The notes: generated by a model from the letters alone, not told the origin. A DNA stretch of 64,000 nucleotides from Trichinella spiralis (GCA_000181795.3 CM012953.1:9412893-9476892), one strand, 5' to 3'. Numbered from the stretch's first letter, positions 23,886 through 35,405 are shown. Made by a program: numbers and translations.

Positions 23886-26068
23886 ATGGGAAAATCGAGT
23901 CGCAAGGGGAAACGGAAAATGGAAGATTTTCAAAAGGTGAAATTGAAATTGGGAAAACGATTGAAAAAGTCAAACGACACCGATACCAATTTCACCGCAA
24001 AGAGGATCGTCGTTCGGACCCAACTGAAAGAGACAGGTTGCCGAGAAGAAATAACCGTTGGCAATTTGACAATTCAAGTAGGAGGAGGATGTTCGTTGTT
24101 GATATTGTTCGACGATGATGATTATTTTTGCTCTTTGTATTATTGCTTATTGTACGAATAAGTTTATTTAAGGATTGTTGTCGAATAGCTAGTCATTACA
24201 GTGTTACGAAGCAGAAATTTGCCTTGCAATTGATGAACAGTTTCATTTCGAATTCGGTTCGATTGTGCCAGTTGAATTTGTCGTCCATACTGACCAGTGT
24301 TTTGCCGTTGTTGTCCAGTGGTCAAGATCGAATTCGATCGGCTGCAGTTGGATTGTTGAAGCGTGTTTTCAACACGGTCGACTCCAGTCTGATCGGTTCC
24401 TATTTTCCAATTCTGGAAAGCTATTTGCGTTGCAGCATCACCCACGTGGATGTGAAAGTGAAATTGTCGGCGTTGCGTACGTTCGACAGTTTGATCGACT
24501 CGCATCCGTCGTTCGTCGCTACCCGCAGTAAGTTGATCACGTTCTACGTGGATCTGTTCGTTCCGGACAAGAGCACGTCAGTTTTGGGACGAACCGTCGG
24601 CGGGTCTAAAATGATGACCACTCAATTGGAACGGTGTCGGGTGTTGTGGTCGTTTTGGAAATTTTTGCAAGCGGTCAACAAAGCCGTTACCGCTGAAAAG
24701 CACCAAACTGAAACGTCCTATTTGGGACCGTTTTGCAGTACGGTGTTGTTCGACGACAAGAGTGGTACTGTCGAACGACATCTGGTCGACAGTGTTGGAG
24801 TGATTTTGAAAAATTTCCAAAAACTCTTCGAACCGTTGATGTCCCTCTGGTTGGAAGTGACTTCGAACAGTTTGTCTTCTAGAACCGAGAGTGATTTGGA
24901 AATCATGTACACAGTGGTTGGCATAATCAACTGCTTGTTCCGACTTGTCGACTACAGTTCAAAGTATGCAGAAGAAGCCGCTGTTGCGGTGAAGGAATTT
25001 CGCAAATTGTTTCGCCAAGTGCGCAACTATGAACGATTCGTAGTGCAATTTCCCTGCCATCGTGGTACGGAGAAGAGGACGGCGAACAAGGATATCCCCC
25101 ACGAAGAAGAGGATATTTTCGCCGGCATCGACGTTTGCCTGCAATTGAACATAGCCTTGTGCGAGATGTTCTGCTTTGTGCATCGGTTCGTGGGTTTGCA
25201 ATTTCCACACCAACTCTGCGTCGAATACATTTTCAAAGTTGTCGAACAGAGGCGCTTGGGTTCAGAAATGATCGAATCATTGTTCGACGTTCTTGGGCAG
25301 TTTCCTGTGGACGACAAGTCGACCACCACCACTGAGAGTTTGTTGGAATTGTTTTTCAGCAATCGTTCGTCGATAACTGTAAAACTTTCTCTGCTGAATT
25401 TGATCAACACTAGCCGGGCGATCGGCTGTCGGTGCACTTCGGCTACGGATGATCTGTTGAATTATTTGTTGCAGCTCAGTGACAAGTTGAAACCGAATCA
25501 TTTTTCTCGTTTCGACAACGTTGTCGTCGAATACTGCGAACAGCAGATTCAGAACTCAGTCCCAGAGCAAACGAAAGAGACGATCGAGTTGTTGACGCTG
25601 AGCTGTTTTATTCACAGTGGGTGCAGCGGATCGACCACAGAGCAGAAAATTGTCCGTCTTTTGTACAATTTGGTACCTTTGTCGAAAAGTGCCTTGAAAC
25701 AGTTGTTCACTTTTGGCCGTGCTTGTGATGCAAATTTCCAACGTCTGCTCTACGTGTTGGAAATTTTATTTTCGAGATATAGTCAAACGTGGGATAAGTT
25801 ATCGTACGAGCAGCGGGCTGTTTGGATTTTTTTCATCATGGCAATTTTGCATTTGTGCAAAGTTGAAGAGCAGCGGAACGGACACAACAGAGCCGTGATG
25901 TTTGTCAGCGAATCGCCAGCGTCGCCTGAATTGAGAATTAATTTGTCGTTGGAATGTTGGCTCAGAAGTATAAAGTGTGAAAAAGAGATTCGTTGCATAT
26001 TTGAGCAGTATTGCGATGCGCGGATTAATTGGTTCGACGAGATTTCTTCAGTCAGTTGTGAAACATGA
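23886..26068 (+). CDS. TEX10: TEX10 / IPI1 family protein
   Basis: The family works in the Rix1/PELP1–TEX10–WDR18 complex, which releases SUMO targets and matures the large ribosomal subunit in the nucleolus. Two exons, 23886-24077 and 24173-26068, join in phase 0 to about 695 residues. The N-terminus (MEDFQKVKLKLGKR, then DTNFTAKRIVV and QLKE) matches the diagnostic HDFQKVKLKVGKK...TNFKTKTI...QLKE of TEX10. HEAT-like helices follow, including QDRIRSAAVGLLKRVF and the conserved LRCSITHVDVKVKLSALRTFDSLI. The human protein is 929 residues, so the C-terminal part is shorter or diverged here. The ATG at 23886 is chosen because the open frame upstream has no ATG and the family starts at this point. 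The single 95-base intron lies just before the HEAT array. Its 3' end converges with the patched-related gene only 120 bases away. Confidence 0.88.
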
Positions 26069-26106
26069 AATCATTTTTCAAAGGCTTTTGTTTTCTGTTA
26101 GCATTT

Positions 26107-26112
26107 AATAAA
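26107..26112 (+). terminator. polyadenylation signal of TEX10
   Basis: AATAAA 38 bases after the TEX10 stop, between two tightly convergent genes. Confidence 0.6.
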
Positions 26113-26188
26113 ATGTACAACAAAATGAGATGAAAAATAACAATAACAACGATAATAATAATAATGTAATTATTCAAGCTTGTTGAAT

Positions 26189-29100
26189 TCACAAGTGCGG
26201 TGGTGGTCTTCGGTTGATTAATTCTTTTTGCAAAATGCGATGGAATTTCGTATCGCCTTGCAAAACCATACGTGCCAGTTGTTCTCGTCGTTGATCGTCA
26301 ACGGCAGCAGTGGGAGTGGAGGTGGGTTTCGGGTTGTCGGGTTGACGAGGAGTCGGTTTGTCCACGGCCACTGCGGAAGTGTGGAAATTGTTCAACAACT
26401 GCGCCGGATCAGTGACCGGCACCAGTGTCGAACCTGCGGACGAGTTCTGCTCTGAGTGCTTGGGGTTAGGGAAATGATTCTCGGGCGGGCGACAGTTGTG
26501 CAACAACGCTTGCGAACTTATCCCCGAGTGGGCGGAGTGGCGTCGCTCAGCCGGAGGAGCGACTAGCGGAAACGGCCGCTGGGAACGGCTAGAAGCCGAC
26601 GAATAGTTGGAATCGACGTCCGACGTGCTGCTGAGCGACTGCTCTTTCAAAACCAACAGCAAATTGTTGTTGGCAACGGTCAGCGCCGGCACTGGCACCG
26701 GGGTCGGCAATTTCGGCCCCTCGAACGCCGGAGGATATCGCTGAGTTTCAAGCCGTCGTTGGTGGTCACCGGCGGCCGGGCACAGCAGGGGCAACAGGGT
26801 CGGCAGAAACACCAATCCGTGGAACATGCCGACGGTGACGGCCAGAAGCACCGTCTTGACGAACGTCTCCACCATGCGCGAGTCGACCAAAATCAACACC
26901 GACACCCCGGCCGTGGCCAAAAATCCGCTCTGCAAAGTCGGCACCACGACGTGACGAAAAGCGACTGTCAGCTTGTCGACAGAGGTCGGTTGGTCAATTG
27001 CCTAATGGGAAAGAAAAAACGTGAATGAAAAGAGATGAGAGAATCAGTGGAACGGTCCAGATGCTCACCACGTAGTGGTAGGCGACGTGGGCGACGTAGT
27101 CGACCGAAAGACCGACGCTCATGGTGATCGTGATCATGGAGATGATGTCGACGCGCACTTGCCACAACGAGAGCAGCGCCACGACGCCGGCGCTGATCGA
27201 GCAGACCGCCAAGCCGACCGCCACCACGCCACTGAGGCTGGAGACGAACAACGCCACCGTCGCGGTCATGATCAGCACCGCGACGGCGACGTCTTGGAAC
27301 AGGGTCCGCCAGACCGACTCGTCCTGGTCGATCAGCAAAAACGTCGGGTGGAAAACGAAGCCCGACAGTGCGGACTCTTGGAACCGGCGACGAAGCAGTG
27401 AAGCAATGCGCGAATAATTCGACCGTCCGACGTGCCTCAGCCGGACGGTCATTTTGCTCCGTTCGACGACCAGGGCGACTTTGTCGTTGAACTGGACGTC
27501 GGATGCGAGATGCCGATTCTCGGCCAACTGGAAAAACTCACCCAACAGCAACGACAATTGCAGACGTTGGTCGTCGTTGTCGGCTCTGTTCGGCGAGTTG
27601 ACATTGTCGCGCTTCTTTTTCTTCATGTAATCGAAAAACTGCTGGAGCCAAAATTGACCCTCGGACGAGTGGACCGTGGACGTCAGTGACCGGTACAAAT
27701 TCAGATGACGTTCCACCAGTTCGCTGTCGGCCAAGTTGAACGGCTGGTCGACGAACGCGACCGCGAAATCACCGTAAGCTGAAAAATAACGATCGTTGGC
27801 TTTGAACGTGGCCGCGACGTACGATTTTCCCGGCAACAGATCGTCCACGGCCGTGCCCACTTCCAAGCCGACCATACCGTAGCCGACCACGCCCACGTAG
27901 AGCAGGTAGATGATCGAGACGAAATATTTCGACGCCGAATTGCAAAGCACCGAAGCCATGGTCGAACTGAGCGTTTCGTTGAATTTTTGCAAAACTGGCC
28001 ACCGGATCTGCAGTTGTCGATCTTCACTGTTGGAAATTTCTCAACAAATATTATTCTCATTTTTCGTTTGGTCAAATTCCACTTTTCCTATCGGTCGATC
28101 ATATTTACCGAAATTTTTCGTCCCCTTTCTTTTGAAAGTCACGCAATGACGGTTCGACAATTCTCGACGACCATCGTAAACCAACAACGCGGTGAAAAAT
28201 GTCACCTGATACAAAAATGTGCACAACAATGCCACTGCACAATAGGTGCAGAATATTTCTAAATTTTCAAAAACACCATTAATAAAATCTATTCTGATCA
28301 TCATCGTCAAACTTACGAACAGCTGGAAATGGAGTCAAATTACCAATGCCGAAAGACAAACCATCAGTTAGGGCGGTGATCAGTATGGATACAGCACTGT
28401 TGGCGACAGTTTCCGCAACTCGCTCATCAATTGTTGCAAATTGTCTCGTCTCTCTCCAAGCGCTGAGCATTAGAAATACATTGTCCACACTGACGGCTGG
28501 AAAGAAGAAGAAGAAGAAAAAAAATTAATATTCTCAATTTTGAATTAATCCTTTTCAATTTCGCTCACATAAGACCAAAAACGGCATCATCATCACCATC
28601 GAGATGTAATTGTACCGACAGTGGAACAAAATTCCCACAGCCGTCAGGATGGCGAACGTGGCGCTGATCAAGCCGAACACCCCAAGCCACGGTTTGCTGG
28701 TTATCGGATCACCGTCACAACAGCCGCCGATCGTCAACACGGCCAAAATTGTGATCAAGTAGGGAAAATATGAGCTCAACATTTGACCGTTGCGTTCTAT
28801 TTCTTCGATCACCGAATGCCAAGTCAAACAGTGGACATTGTAGCCAGGGTAGCGGATTTTGCGGACGGTTTTCAGAAATTGCTCACGCCACAGATTGTTG
28901 AGCTCGTCTTGGAAATCGTCGACCGGCTCGCGCAGCAGCATCGGCACGCGGAACGCGGCCGCCCTGACCACCGCCTTCCCGTTAGCGTCGCCATTGGTCA
29001 CACGGCCGAGCACCGGCGTGTTGTCCATCTGGACGTTGTCCAACGTGACCGTGGGATAGCCGAGCAACGGCTCCATGAGTGGTCGAATTTTGCCGGCGTT

Positions 29101-29625
29101 GCCGAGCAAAGACAACGTCTGCACCAGCGGATGTTCGACGCAACCGCCGCCCGCTCTTTTGTAACACAAATCTTCCCACTTGTAAACCACACCCCGGTGT
29201 TCCACTTGGATCTCTTTCAAGCGACGGATCAAATCCGACACGCAACGCAGGCCGTGCTCGCTGACCACGCTGCCGTTCGGTCTGCTGCTGGTCAGCGTGG
29301 CGTAGGCCAAGTTCCTTCTCAAAAATATGAACGAAATGCCGAAAAATGACGACGCCTCGGCCGTAGACAATTCGTCGTCGTTCGTGGGAAAAACGCTCTG
29401 CAACTGGTGCATATTTTCCCACGATTGGGAATTGTCCGGGAAAAAATCACTCATACTTGTGTCGTAGTCGATGTCGCCGAGATCGACGTTCAAATAGATG
29501 CCGGCCATGCCAGCGACGGTGATCAGAACCGGCCCGATCACAAATGGCAACGGATATTTGGCTATCAGAAGTCCGAGGTGGTGGAAAAATAATTTTGCGA
29601 CCACTTGAAATTTTGACAACAGCAT
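26189..29625 (-). CDS. patched-related (PTR/PTCHD-type) sterol-sensing-domain transporter
   Basis: This belongs to the RND-fold patched superfamily, integral membrane proteins thought to move sterols or other lipids. Five exons (minus strand): 29625-28569, 28496-28317, 28258-28109, 28021-27069, 27001-26189, all in phase, giving about 1,050 residues. A first TM segment near residue 25 (PLPFVIGPVLITVAGMAGI) precedes a large extracellular domain with DIDYDTSMSDFFPDN. The sterol-sensing domain follows, with YISMVMMMPFLVL and SVDNVFLMLSAW, the latter holding the family's usual GVDNMFLM region and its conserved Asp. Then come YCAVALLCTFLYQVTFF and GRRELSNRHCV. The second half repeats the plan, ending with GLSVDYVAHVAYHY and GMFHGLVFLPTLLP. 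The last exon adds about 170 residues of Pro/Ser-rich cytoplasmic tail. The family is greatly expanded in nematodes. Hedgehog binding is not implied. Confidence 0.9.
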
Positions 29626-30791
29626 CGTAAAGGATAAAAAAATGTAAATTACAAATTTTCACACCAGCAAATCCCACCCAACAGGGCGGCTCCGTGTCCA
29701 ACAGCCTCTGGTCCAATACTGAATAATTTGAATGGAGAAAATGGAAATTTTCGCCAAACAACAGTCCCAAGTTACCATCATGCCGGCGGCGACGACGACG
29801 ACTATGATGACGATGATGAAGACGAAAAGCGGCCGGTGGAAAACAAAAACCGATACATTAAACGGCCAAGGACGGACGAGTGACACAACACACTCCACTT
29901 GGTGTTCGCTTGCAATTGCTTCAGGTTACGCCTCCTCGTCGGAGCAGAAAACTCACGTTCAACCAAGGTCACTTTGCAACCAACAATGTAACCTACAAGC
30001 TAAAAATTTCCACCCGACAACTGGGTCCAATTGCCAAATAATCATCTATTACAAGCAAATCAATGAAAAGCATTCTCATTCATCAGCATTAAAATCATGA
30101 TGCACAAAAGCAAATTGAACCAAATAATGACAACCAAATCGCACACTAAGCAGCGTTGAACACAATTACTTTTCAAAGCTGTTCCGTCCTACATATGCAT
30201 ATACATATGTATGTGTATGTGTATAGGAAAATGCAACACTGTCTTAGAAGAATGAACTGCAAGCGCTGTACACTGTACAACACAATTGAAAAACCTGATT
30301 GCGATCAAGTGAGTTGAAATTTAATAAAAAGATGCTCACTATTTTCCAATTATGCTTTTTCTTTTCTTTTCTTTTTTTCTAAATCAAATGTCATCAAATG
30401 TTTAATATTTTCCTATTATTCACTTTGAAACATGAAAATCAGTGCAAACCTTTACCTGATGTTGCAGTTTCCCATCGACTACTAAATCGACAACATAAAT
30501 TTTACCTTCACGATTCATGAATTTTTGATTTATACACAATAAAAAAATATTTTTGCTCAAAATTAAATTTACTACATCGACAATAGCAAAAAATCAATAG
30601 TAGAAAATTTTCAAATACCTCTAAATGCAATGTTTTCCAAATGAGAATGCTTGTCTGACCTCTATTTGCATATTTTATTGAAACAATTTTGTCCTAAAAT
30701 CTCATTATTTTTCTTCTCGAAGAATCAACAGCAAATAAATAAACAAATCTATATTTATTTTTCCTTTAAATCCAAATCAAATTTGAGCAAA
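29626..30791. other. spacer between patched-related gene and RMI2
   Basis: Probable 5' region of the patched-related gene. It contains a CA/TG-rich simple stretch near 30195–30228. A possible small first exon lies on the minus strand at 30518–30457: an ATG is followed by 20 open codons and a strong donor (CAG|GTAAAG). I could not join it to any downstream exon with confidence, so it is not called as a gene. Confidence 0.35.
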
Positions 30792-31250
30792 TTATAATTT
30801 ATTTGTTAAAAATAAATAATAATGATATACTTCAGTTGCCCATGCAATTTCTAAAATGCTTTTTCGTTCGAATTGCAAAGGTGTCAATTTTTTCGCTTTC
30901 ACAGTTACAATTCCGTCGTCGCTTTTGTCAACCAATTCGCATATTAAAGAACAATAATTGTCAGCTGACACATCGCTGACATTTTGCTTCATTGACGACG
31001 GTATAATCACATCAACATTTCCAGTACTGTCAGAGAATATTACTGTTTTTTTCTCAACATTTTTTTCATCACATCTCATCCGCAAAGTGCCTTGCATCCA
31101 GATGTAATAAATTCTATGTGACTTACCGTCGACGAGTAAAGTCCAAGAATTTTCAGTCGGTTGGAAAGTGGCAAATTTCAAATGACAACAAAACAACTTT
31201 CGCAAGGGAAAATTTGTAACAAATTCAGTTGTAGATACACTGTCCGACAT
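30792..31250 (-). CDS. RMI2: RMI2 homologue, OB-fold subunit of the BLM dissolvasome
   Basis: RMI2 pairs with RMI1 and, with a BLM-type helicase and topoisomerase III, dissolves double Holliday junctions. A single exon encodes 152 residues (human 147). The OB-fold landmark YIWMQGTLRM matches VWMQGRVVM of the human protein. It is followed by strands FSDSTGNVDVIIPSS, NYCSLICELVD, and KAKKLTPLQFERKSILEIAWATEV, corresponding to the terminal strand and helix with the conserved W.xEV. The N-terminus PLRKLFCCHL corresponds to the LKVLAEQL helix/strand. Similarity is low but ordered along the whole length. An alternative reading would splice at GTATAT inside the codons after WATE, but no good downstream exon supports it. 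It is followed on the same strand by the patched-related gene 1.17 kb away. Confidence 0.78.
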   Translation of the reverse strand: MSDSVSTTEFVTNFPLRKLFCCHLKFATFQPTENSWTLLVDGKSHRIYYIWMQGTLRMRCDEKNVEKKTVIFSDSTGNVDVIIPSSMKQNVSDVSADNYCSLICELVDKSDDGIVTVKAKKLTPLQFERKSILEIAWATEVYHYYLFLTNKL

Positions 31251-31899
31251 TGAGCAATTCTAAATTTCTTGAATGAAATATCATTTTTTTACACAAAATG
31301 TAATCAGAGAAATAGATTTCTTTAATTTTCAAATATTAATTCAGTTCTAGACATTAACATCACCAAGAAACCTATGCACCGCTTATTGCATGTGCTCCTA
31401 ATAAGACAAACATATATTTATTTTTGCTATTCATGTATCAGCGTTAAAATCAAACCTTAACGTATAACTGAAAGTTTCAAAAAACATACTTCCACAACTG
31501 ACGGTATAAATATTAAATTACAATTCTACAGTAATTTAATGATATTAAAGTTCTTTTATCAATCTATAAACTTGTGGATAATTTTTATTTTAAGCTGCAA
31601 GATTTTTTAATGTTTTAACAATAATCTTATAAATTTTAATAATTAAGAATCATTCTATATTAAAAAGTTTTAAAATAGATGTGGATATCAAAAAGATAAA
31701 AAATCAAAGTTTGCAAAAAATATCAATGTCAGGAGTCATTATGTAGAGCCACAATACTAAAAATAAATTTTACCCCTGTTGTAAAGAACCATATTTTTTG
31801 AGAAAGACTATCCTTTTTGCCAAATTATATTTGTGCACCTGTAAATCTGATTATAAACTGTACTATACTGTAACTTACGTGGAACAGAAATCAGTTAAA
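31251..31899. other. AT-rich intergenic sequence
   Basis: No coding exon, repeat unit or RNA structure recognised. It separates RMI2 from the GC-richer repetitive element that begins near 31900. Confidence 0.5.
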
Positions 31900-32970
31900 A
31901 TATGGTTTGTGTAGTTGGTGGCCGGAGTCTGTGCTGAACACAAAGTTGTAGCTGCGTTTAGCGCGCGTGTCACGGCCAAACTGCCGACCATCTAGTTACA
32001 GTCGCGGGATTTGGTTAGCGCAATTGCGCCAAATTTCACGTTCTCTCTGACAAAATTCGACTGCTACGTCATCTCGTTCTTGCCGGCTTGAGTTGCTCTC
32101 GAAGTTGATGTCTTACTCGAACCTGTCGGCAACGCCTCATAATACCGATGAAGAAACGACTACTTGAACATTTCGACGAATCAAGAAAGGACCGCTCATG
32201 CATGTTCACCGCTTCATCGTCATCGAAAGCGTATCAGAGTCTCCGATAGACGCGCGGAAGTTATGGTAGTGCTATCAATCAAGAAGTTTTTCTACAGTAC
32301 CTACTTTTCAACATTCAGCTGACGCTTGAAGCCGGCACTTACGACGCCAATGTTGAAGAAATGTCCAGCAAAGCAGGTGATTTGTGGGCTGTAAGCTCCA
32401 TTCTATCCGTCAGACGGTGGGATTCTTCCGTATGTTCTGCGGCCATTGCGCAGAATAATTTTCACAGCACTATGGCCTCTCTCCTAGAGTCGGAGATCGG
32501 GGCGTCCGATAAAGCAGCATTATGGACCGATATATCGATGATATGACAAGCGAAATGTGTGCATTGACCACGCACGCAAGCAACTCGCGACGTTGGATCC
32601 ATGCACACCAGTTGGTGTAAAACAGTACAACTGCTGTCCAAAGAAAATCTGAGGTTCGGATTGGTGCGTGGTTCACTGTACTTTTTGGTGAGAGATACAA
32701 CAGAGAGCGATTCTTCATCTCACAGCCATCACATCTACCAGTTATTATCGGGTGGACTGGACCAGCTCCTTTATAATGAAGAGGCCGATTGGTCATCTGT
32801 TGACCTAATGGCTGCTGGCCAGTTTGCAACATTGAAGAAGTGAAAGACGCCGTTGAACTGATAGGCGGGTAAAAGATATTTTACCTTTGTGACGGCGACC
32901 GAGGAATCGCACCCGAGTGTCTCATGGATATTTTTGTACAGCAACGCACGGTAGGGGACACGAGAAAGGA

Positions 32971-33051
32971 GGTCCGGAACGGGTTGACCGCCCGAGGTAT
33001 TAACCAAGTCGTCGAAAGTGGAGACATGGCTCGAGCATGTGGAGCTGTACT
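32971..33051 (+). repeat. direct repeat copy 1 (Gag fragment)
   Basis: 81 bases that match 33226–33306 with about eight differences by eye (around 90% identity, no gaps). In the Gag frame it reads PEVLTKSSKVETWLEHVELY and then hits a stop, so it is a truncated duplicate of the Gag-like segment to its right. Confidence 0.85.
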
Positions 33052-33182
33052 GAACACGCACTGCGAGATCATTCGGTTGCTCATTTAACTGTGGTTCTGC
33101 AATCTCAATTGCAAATGGTATTTTTGCTCTGTTTGTGAAAAAGAACCATTTAACTGTTTGTGATGATTCGTAATCATTTGTA

Positions 33183-33509
33183 ATGCAGACCAGCGTTTCA
33201 ATTGGCGAGCACAGCAATAATCGATGGTCCGGAATGGGTACACCGCCTGAGGTATTAGCTAAGTCGTCGAACGTGGAGACATGGTTCGAGCATGTGGAGC
33301 TGTACTTCAGAGCCGCCGGTATAACGCCTGAGCGACGAGCGGCCATAGTCCAGTACCATGCTGACGCAGAGGTGCGGGGCGTGATGAAGGCCATGCAAAT
33401 CCAGGATACGGACAACTACGACAGCCTGAAGTCAGCTCTCTTCAAAGCATTTCGGGTGCACACCGTCCAAATACCAAGTAGATGCTTACACCAGAACCAG
33501 AATTATTAG
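33183..33509 (+). pseudogene. retrotransposon Gag-like fragment
   Basis: An open frame of about 108 codons includes VETWFEHVELYFRAAGI, ERRAAIVQYHADAEVRGVMKA and YDSLKSALFKAF. This is the pattern of the helical Gag (retrotrans_gag-type) capsid domain of Ty3/gypsy-like elements: W..fE.y...., a hydrophobic helix, then yd.Lk..l...f. It lacks the rest of a Gag protein and any nucleocapsid zinc knuckle, and no polymerase follows. The ATG at the left may be fortuitous. It is a relic with little chance of function on its own. Confidence 0.6.
33226..33306 (+). repeat. direct repeat copy 2 (Gag fragment)
   Basis: Second copy of the 81-base repeat, lying inside the Gag-like open frame. Offset from copy 1 is 255 bases. 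The frame stays open here, whereas copy 1 terminates. Confidence 0.85.
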
Positions 33510-33510
33510 C

Positions 33511-34747
33511 AGCAACACCGGAAAATCAAGACAGTTTTCAATTGAAGAAAATTTTTCTGGCGTGTTGCTTATTCTCTTGATGGCTGATATATCTGAACTG
33601 CATATTGTACCAAATCGTGGCGATAGTATGTTCTTTGTATATGAAAACAGGGCATGCAAATTGTTGTTCAATGTTCAAAAGTATTCTTGTGTGTGTTCCT
33701 TGTTATTAGCGATTATTTTAGTTTGACTGTTGTTGTTGCTGTTATTGGGTGGTGGAAAATAAAAATTACTATTTAACTTGTCATTTTTTGCGTTGTTTTT
33801 TCTGAGTTATTATAGACACATTTCGTATAATTTCATTGTGGTACAATGATATACAGGATAATGCTAAATATTGTTTTTGAAAATGTTGATCACCGAAAAG
33901 TATAAACCTTTCCAGAAATAATATATGTAAAAAATTTTAATAAATGATAAGACTTTATAAATTTTGATGAAAACATAATATGATTTTGGAAAAATGAAAA
34001 TTTTCACTGCTAATGTTAAACCACTAGTATTAAAGTTATGCAATCGTAAATGGAAATATTTGAACCAATGAAATGAAAAAAATATTGTAACTAATTACAA
34101 TTGAACAGCTAGAATCAATGCGCAATCGGCATGGGAAACCAATAAGAGACTGCGGTATGAAGGTCCAATAAGATGGCGCGTTCGACGACCAGTAAGAAAT
34201 GGCGGTGAAATTTCTGCTCCCCAATTAGACCATCCTGAGTAATGAATAATTAATGAAAATATTTGCAAATTTAAGTTTAAACGTTGATTATAAAAGCCGA
34301 CTTTAAAAATTTTGAAGACTTTTTACCAATGAATCATTAAATAGTGCAACCCTTCTTCACAGACGGATATTTTTAGCTACTGAAATAAATATTAATATTA
34401 ATAAAAAGAAATTTATCCTCGAGAAAACACAGGAACGTCACGATATATGTATATATGTTTATGCATTGATCGTGTCAAAAATTATTTAAAGTTTACGCTA
34501 GTGGTCATTGATCTTATTATATCAGTTCACGCAACAGTGTGGGCGTGAAATTGACGTTTTATACAGTATACTTTGAAAACGTGCAAATCATTATTCTGTC
34601 TGTAATTGAATGCAGCGTCAATTTGTTTACGTGTTGTTGTTGTTGTTGTTGGACGTGCGTACTACTAGTTCGAAGCGTTGACAAGTTGGATTGCCGCGTG
34701 CGTTTGCGAATTCGAGGTTGAATTTTTGGAATTTCATTCCCCTCCCA
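33511..34747. other. AT-rich intergenic sequence upstream of UFC1
   Basis: No gene recognised. The part near the UFC1 start (34500–34740) probably holds its promoter and 5' UTR, and contains a short GTT repeat (34635–34650). Confidence 0.5.
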
Positions 34748-35236
34748 ATGGATTCAGAATTGAAAAAGTCCCTATCATTGATACCTGTGTTGAAAACCAA
34801 AGCCGGCCCACGCGATCAAGCTCTCTGGACTCAGCGTTTGAAAGAAGAATACAGCACGTTGATCAAGTACATTGAAATGAACAAAGAAAACGACACGGAC
34901 TGGTTCAGATTGGAAAGCGACAGCAACGGGACCAGGTGGTTCGGTAAGTGTTGGTTCTATTTCGAGTGTGCGAAGTATGAATTCGACGTTGAATTCGACA
35001 TTCCGGTAACGTATCCGGTCACTGCTCCGGAAATTGCACTGCCAGAATTGGACGGTTTGACGCCGAAAATGTTTCGCGGTGGCAAAATTTGTCTGTCCGA
35101 TCATTTCAAGCCGTTGTGGTCTCGCAATGTGCCCAAATTTGGCATTGCGCACGCGTTCGCACTTGGACTAGCTCCATGGCTGGCCGTGGAAGTTCCGGAA
35201 CTTGCGCAAAAAGATTGCATAAAACCGTCTTCTTGA
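34748..35236 (+). CDS. UFC1: UFC1, UFM1-conjugating E2 enzyme
   Basis: UFC1 accepts the ubiquitin-like modifier UFM1 from UBA5 and passes it to targets with UFL1, mainly at the ER-bound ribosome. An intronless frame of 162 residues starts [23 protein letters not shown], the family N-terminus; an upstream in-frame ATG at 34691 is less likely. The E2 core is unmistakable: [43 protein letters not shown], and [15 protein letters not shown]. The catalytic Cys is in GGKICLSDH, corresponding to Cys116 of the human enzyme. The C-terminus [21 protein letters not shown] matches the family. The length is close to the human 167. The gene converges with ORC2, and an AATAAA at 35326 probably ends the transcript. 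Confidence 0.97.
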   Translation: MDSELKKSLSLIPVLKTKAGPRDQALWTQRLKEEYSTLIKYIEMNKENDTDWFRLESDSNGTRWFGKCWFYFECAKYEFDVEFDIPVTYPVTAPEIALPELDGLTPKMFRGGKICLSDHFKPLWSRNVPKFGIAHAFALGLAPWLAVEVPELAQKDCIKPSS

Positions 35237-35325
35237 ACTGCCATTCAAATTTCACTCGTTGCTCTGATGTTCAAATATGCGCGACATGTGAGCAGTGAAA
35301 ATGATGATGACCAAGGAAAAGTAGG

Positions 35326-35331
35326 AATAAA
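35326..35331 (+). terminator. polyadenylation signal of UFC1
   Basis: AATAAA 90 bases after the UFC1 stop codon. Confidence 0.55.
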
Positions 35332-35391
35332 TTTAAGAGACCGGTTAAGTTTGTGTTTTTTTAATCATTGTACATATGCAAGAATATATAT

Positions 35392-35405
35392 GGGGGGGGG
35401 GGGGG
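35392..35405 (+). repeat. G14 homopolymer
   Basis: Fourteen consecutive G residues in the gap between the convergent UFC1 and ORC2 genes, in otherwise AT-rich sequence. A further CATTCGAGTGGGGGG lies 50 bases to the right. Confidence 0.9.

Larger units (their letters stand above)
31900..33510 (+). mobile_element. decayed LTR-retrotransposon-like element
   Basis: About 1.6 kb of clearly GC-richer, CpG-containing sequence stands out from the AT-rich surroundings. Most frames are broken by stops. Near its right end a Gag-like open frame survives. An 81-base segment containing the start of that Gag-like domain is present twice in direct orientation. No integrase, reverse transcriptase or intact terminal repeats were recognised, so this is interpreted as a rearranged remnant. 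The boundaries are judged by composition only. Confidence 0.5.

Noticed and set aside
28783-29349. 188-codon open frame antisense to the patched-related gene
   Set aside because: Shadow of the GC-biased first exon, with no recognisable motif.
29659-29898. Hydrophobic minus-strand frame upstream of the patched-related start
   Set aside because: It lacks a link in phase to the gene and its Val/Ile run comes from an ACG/ATG-type triplet repeat. More likely 5' UTR or promoter sequence.
32771-33415. 214-codon minus-strand frame across the retroelement remnant
   Set aside because: It is antisense to the Gag-like repeats, and its own internal repeat (STCS.HVSTFDDL.NTSGG) is just the reverse complement of the two 81-base copies.
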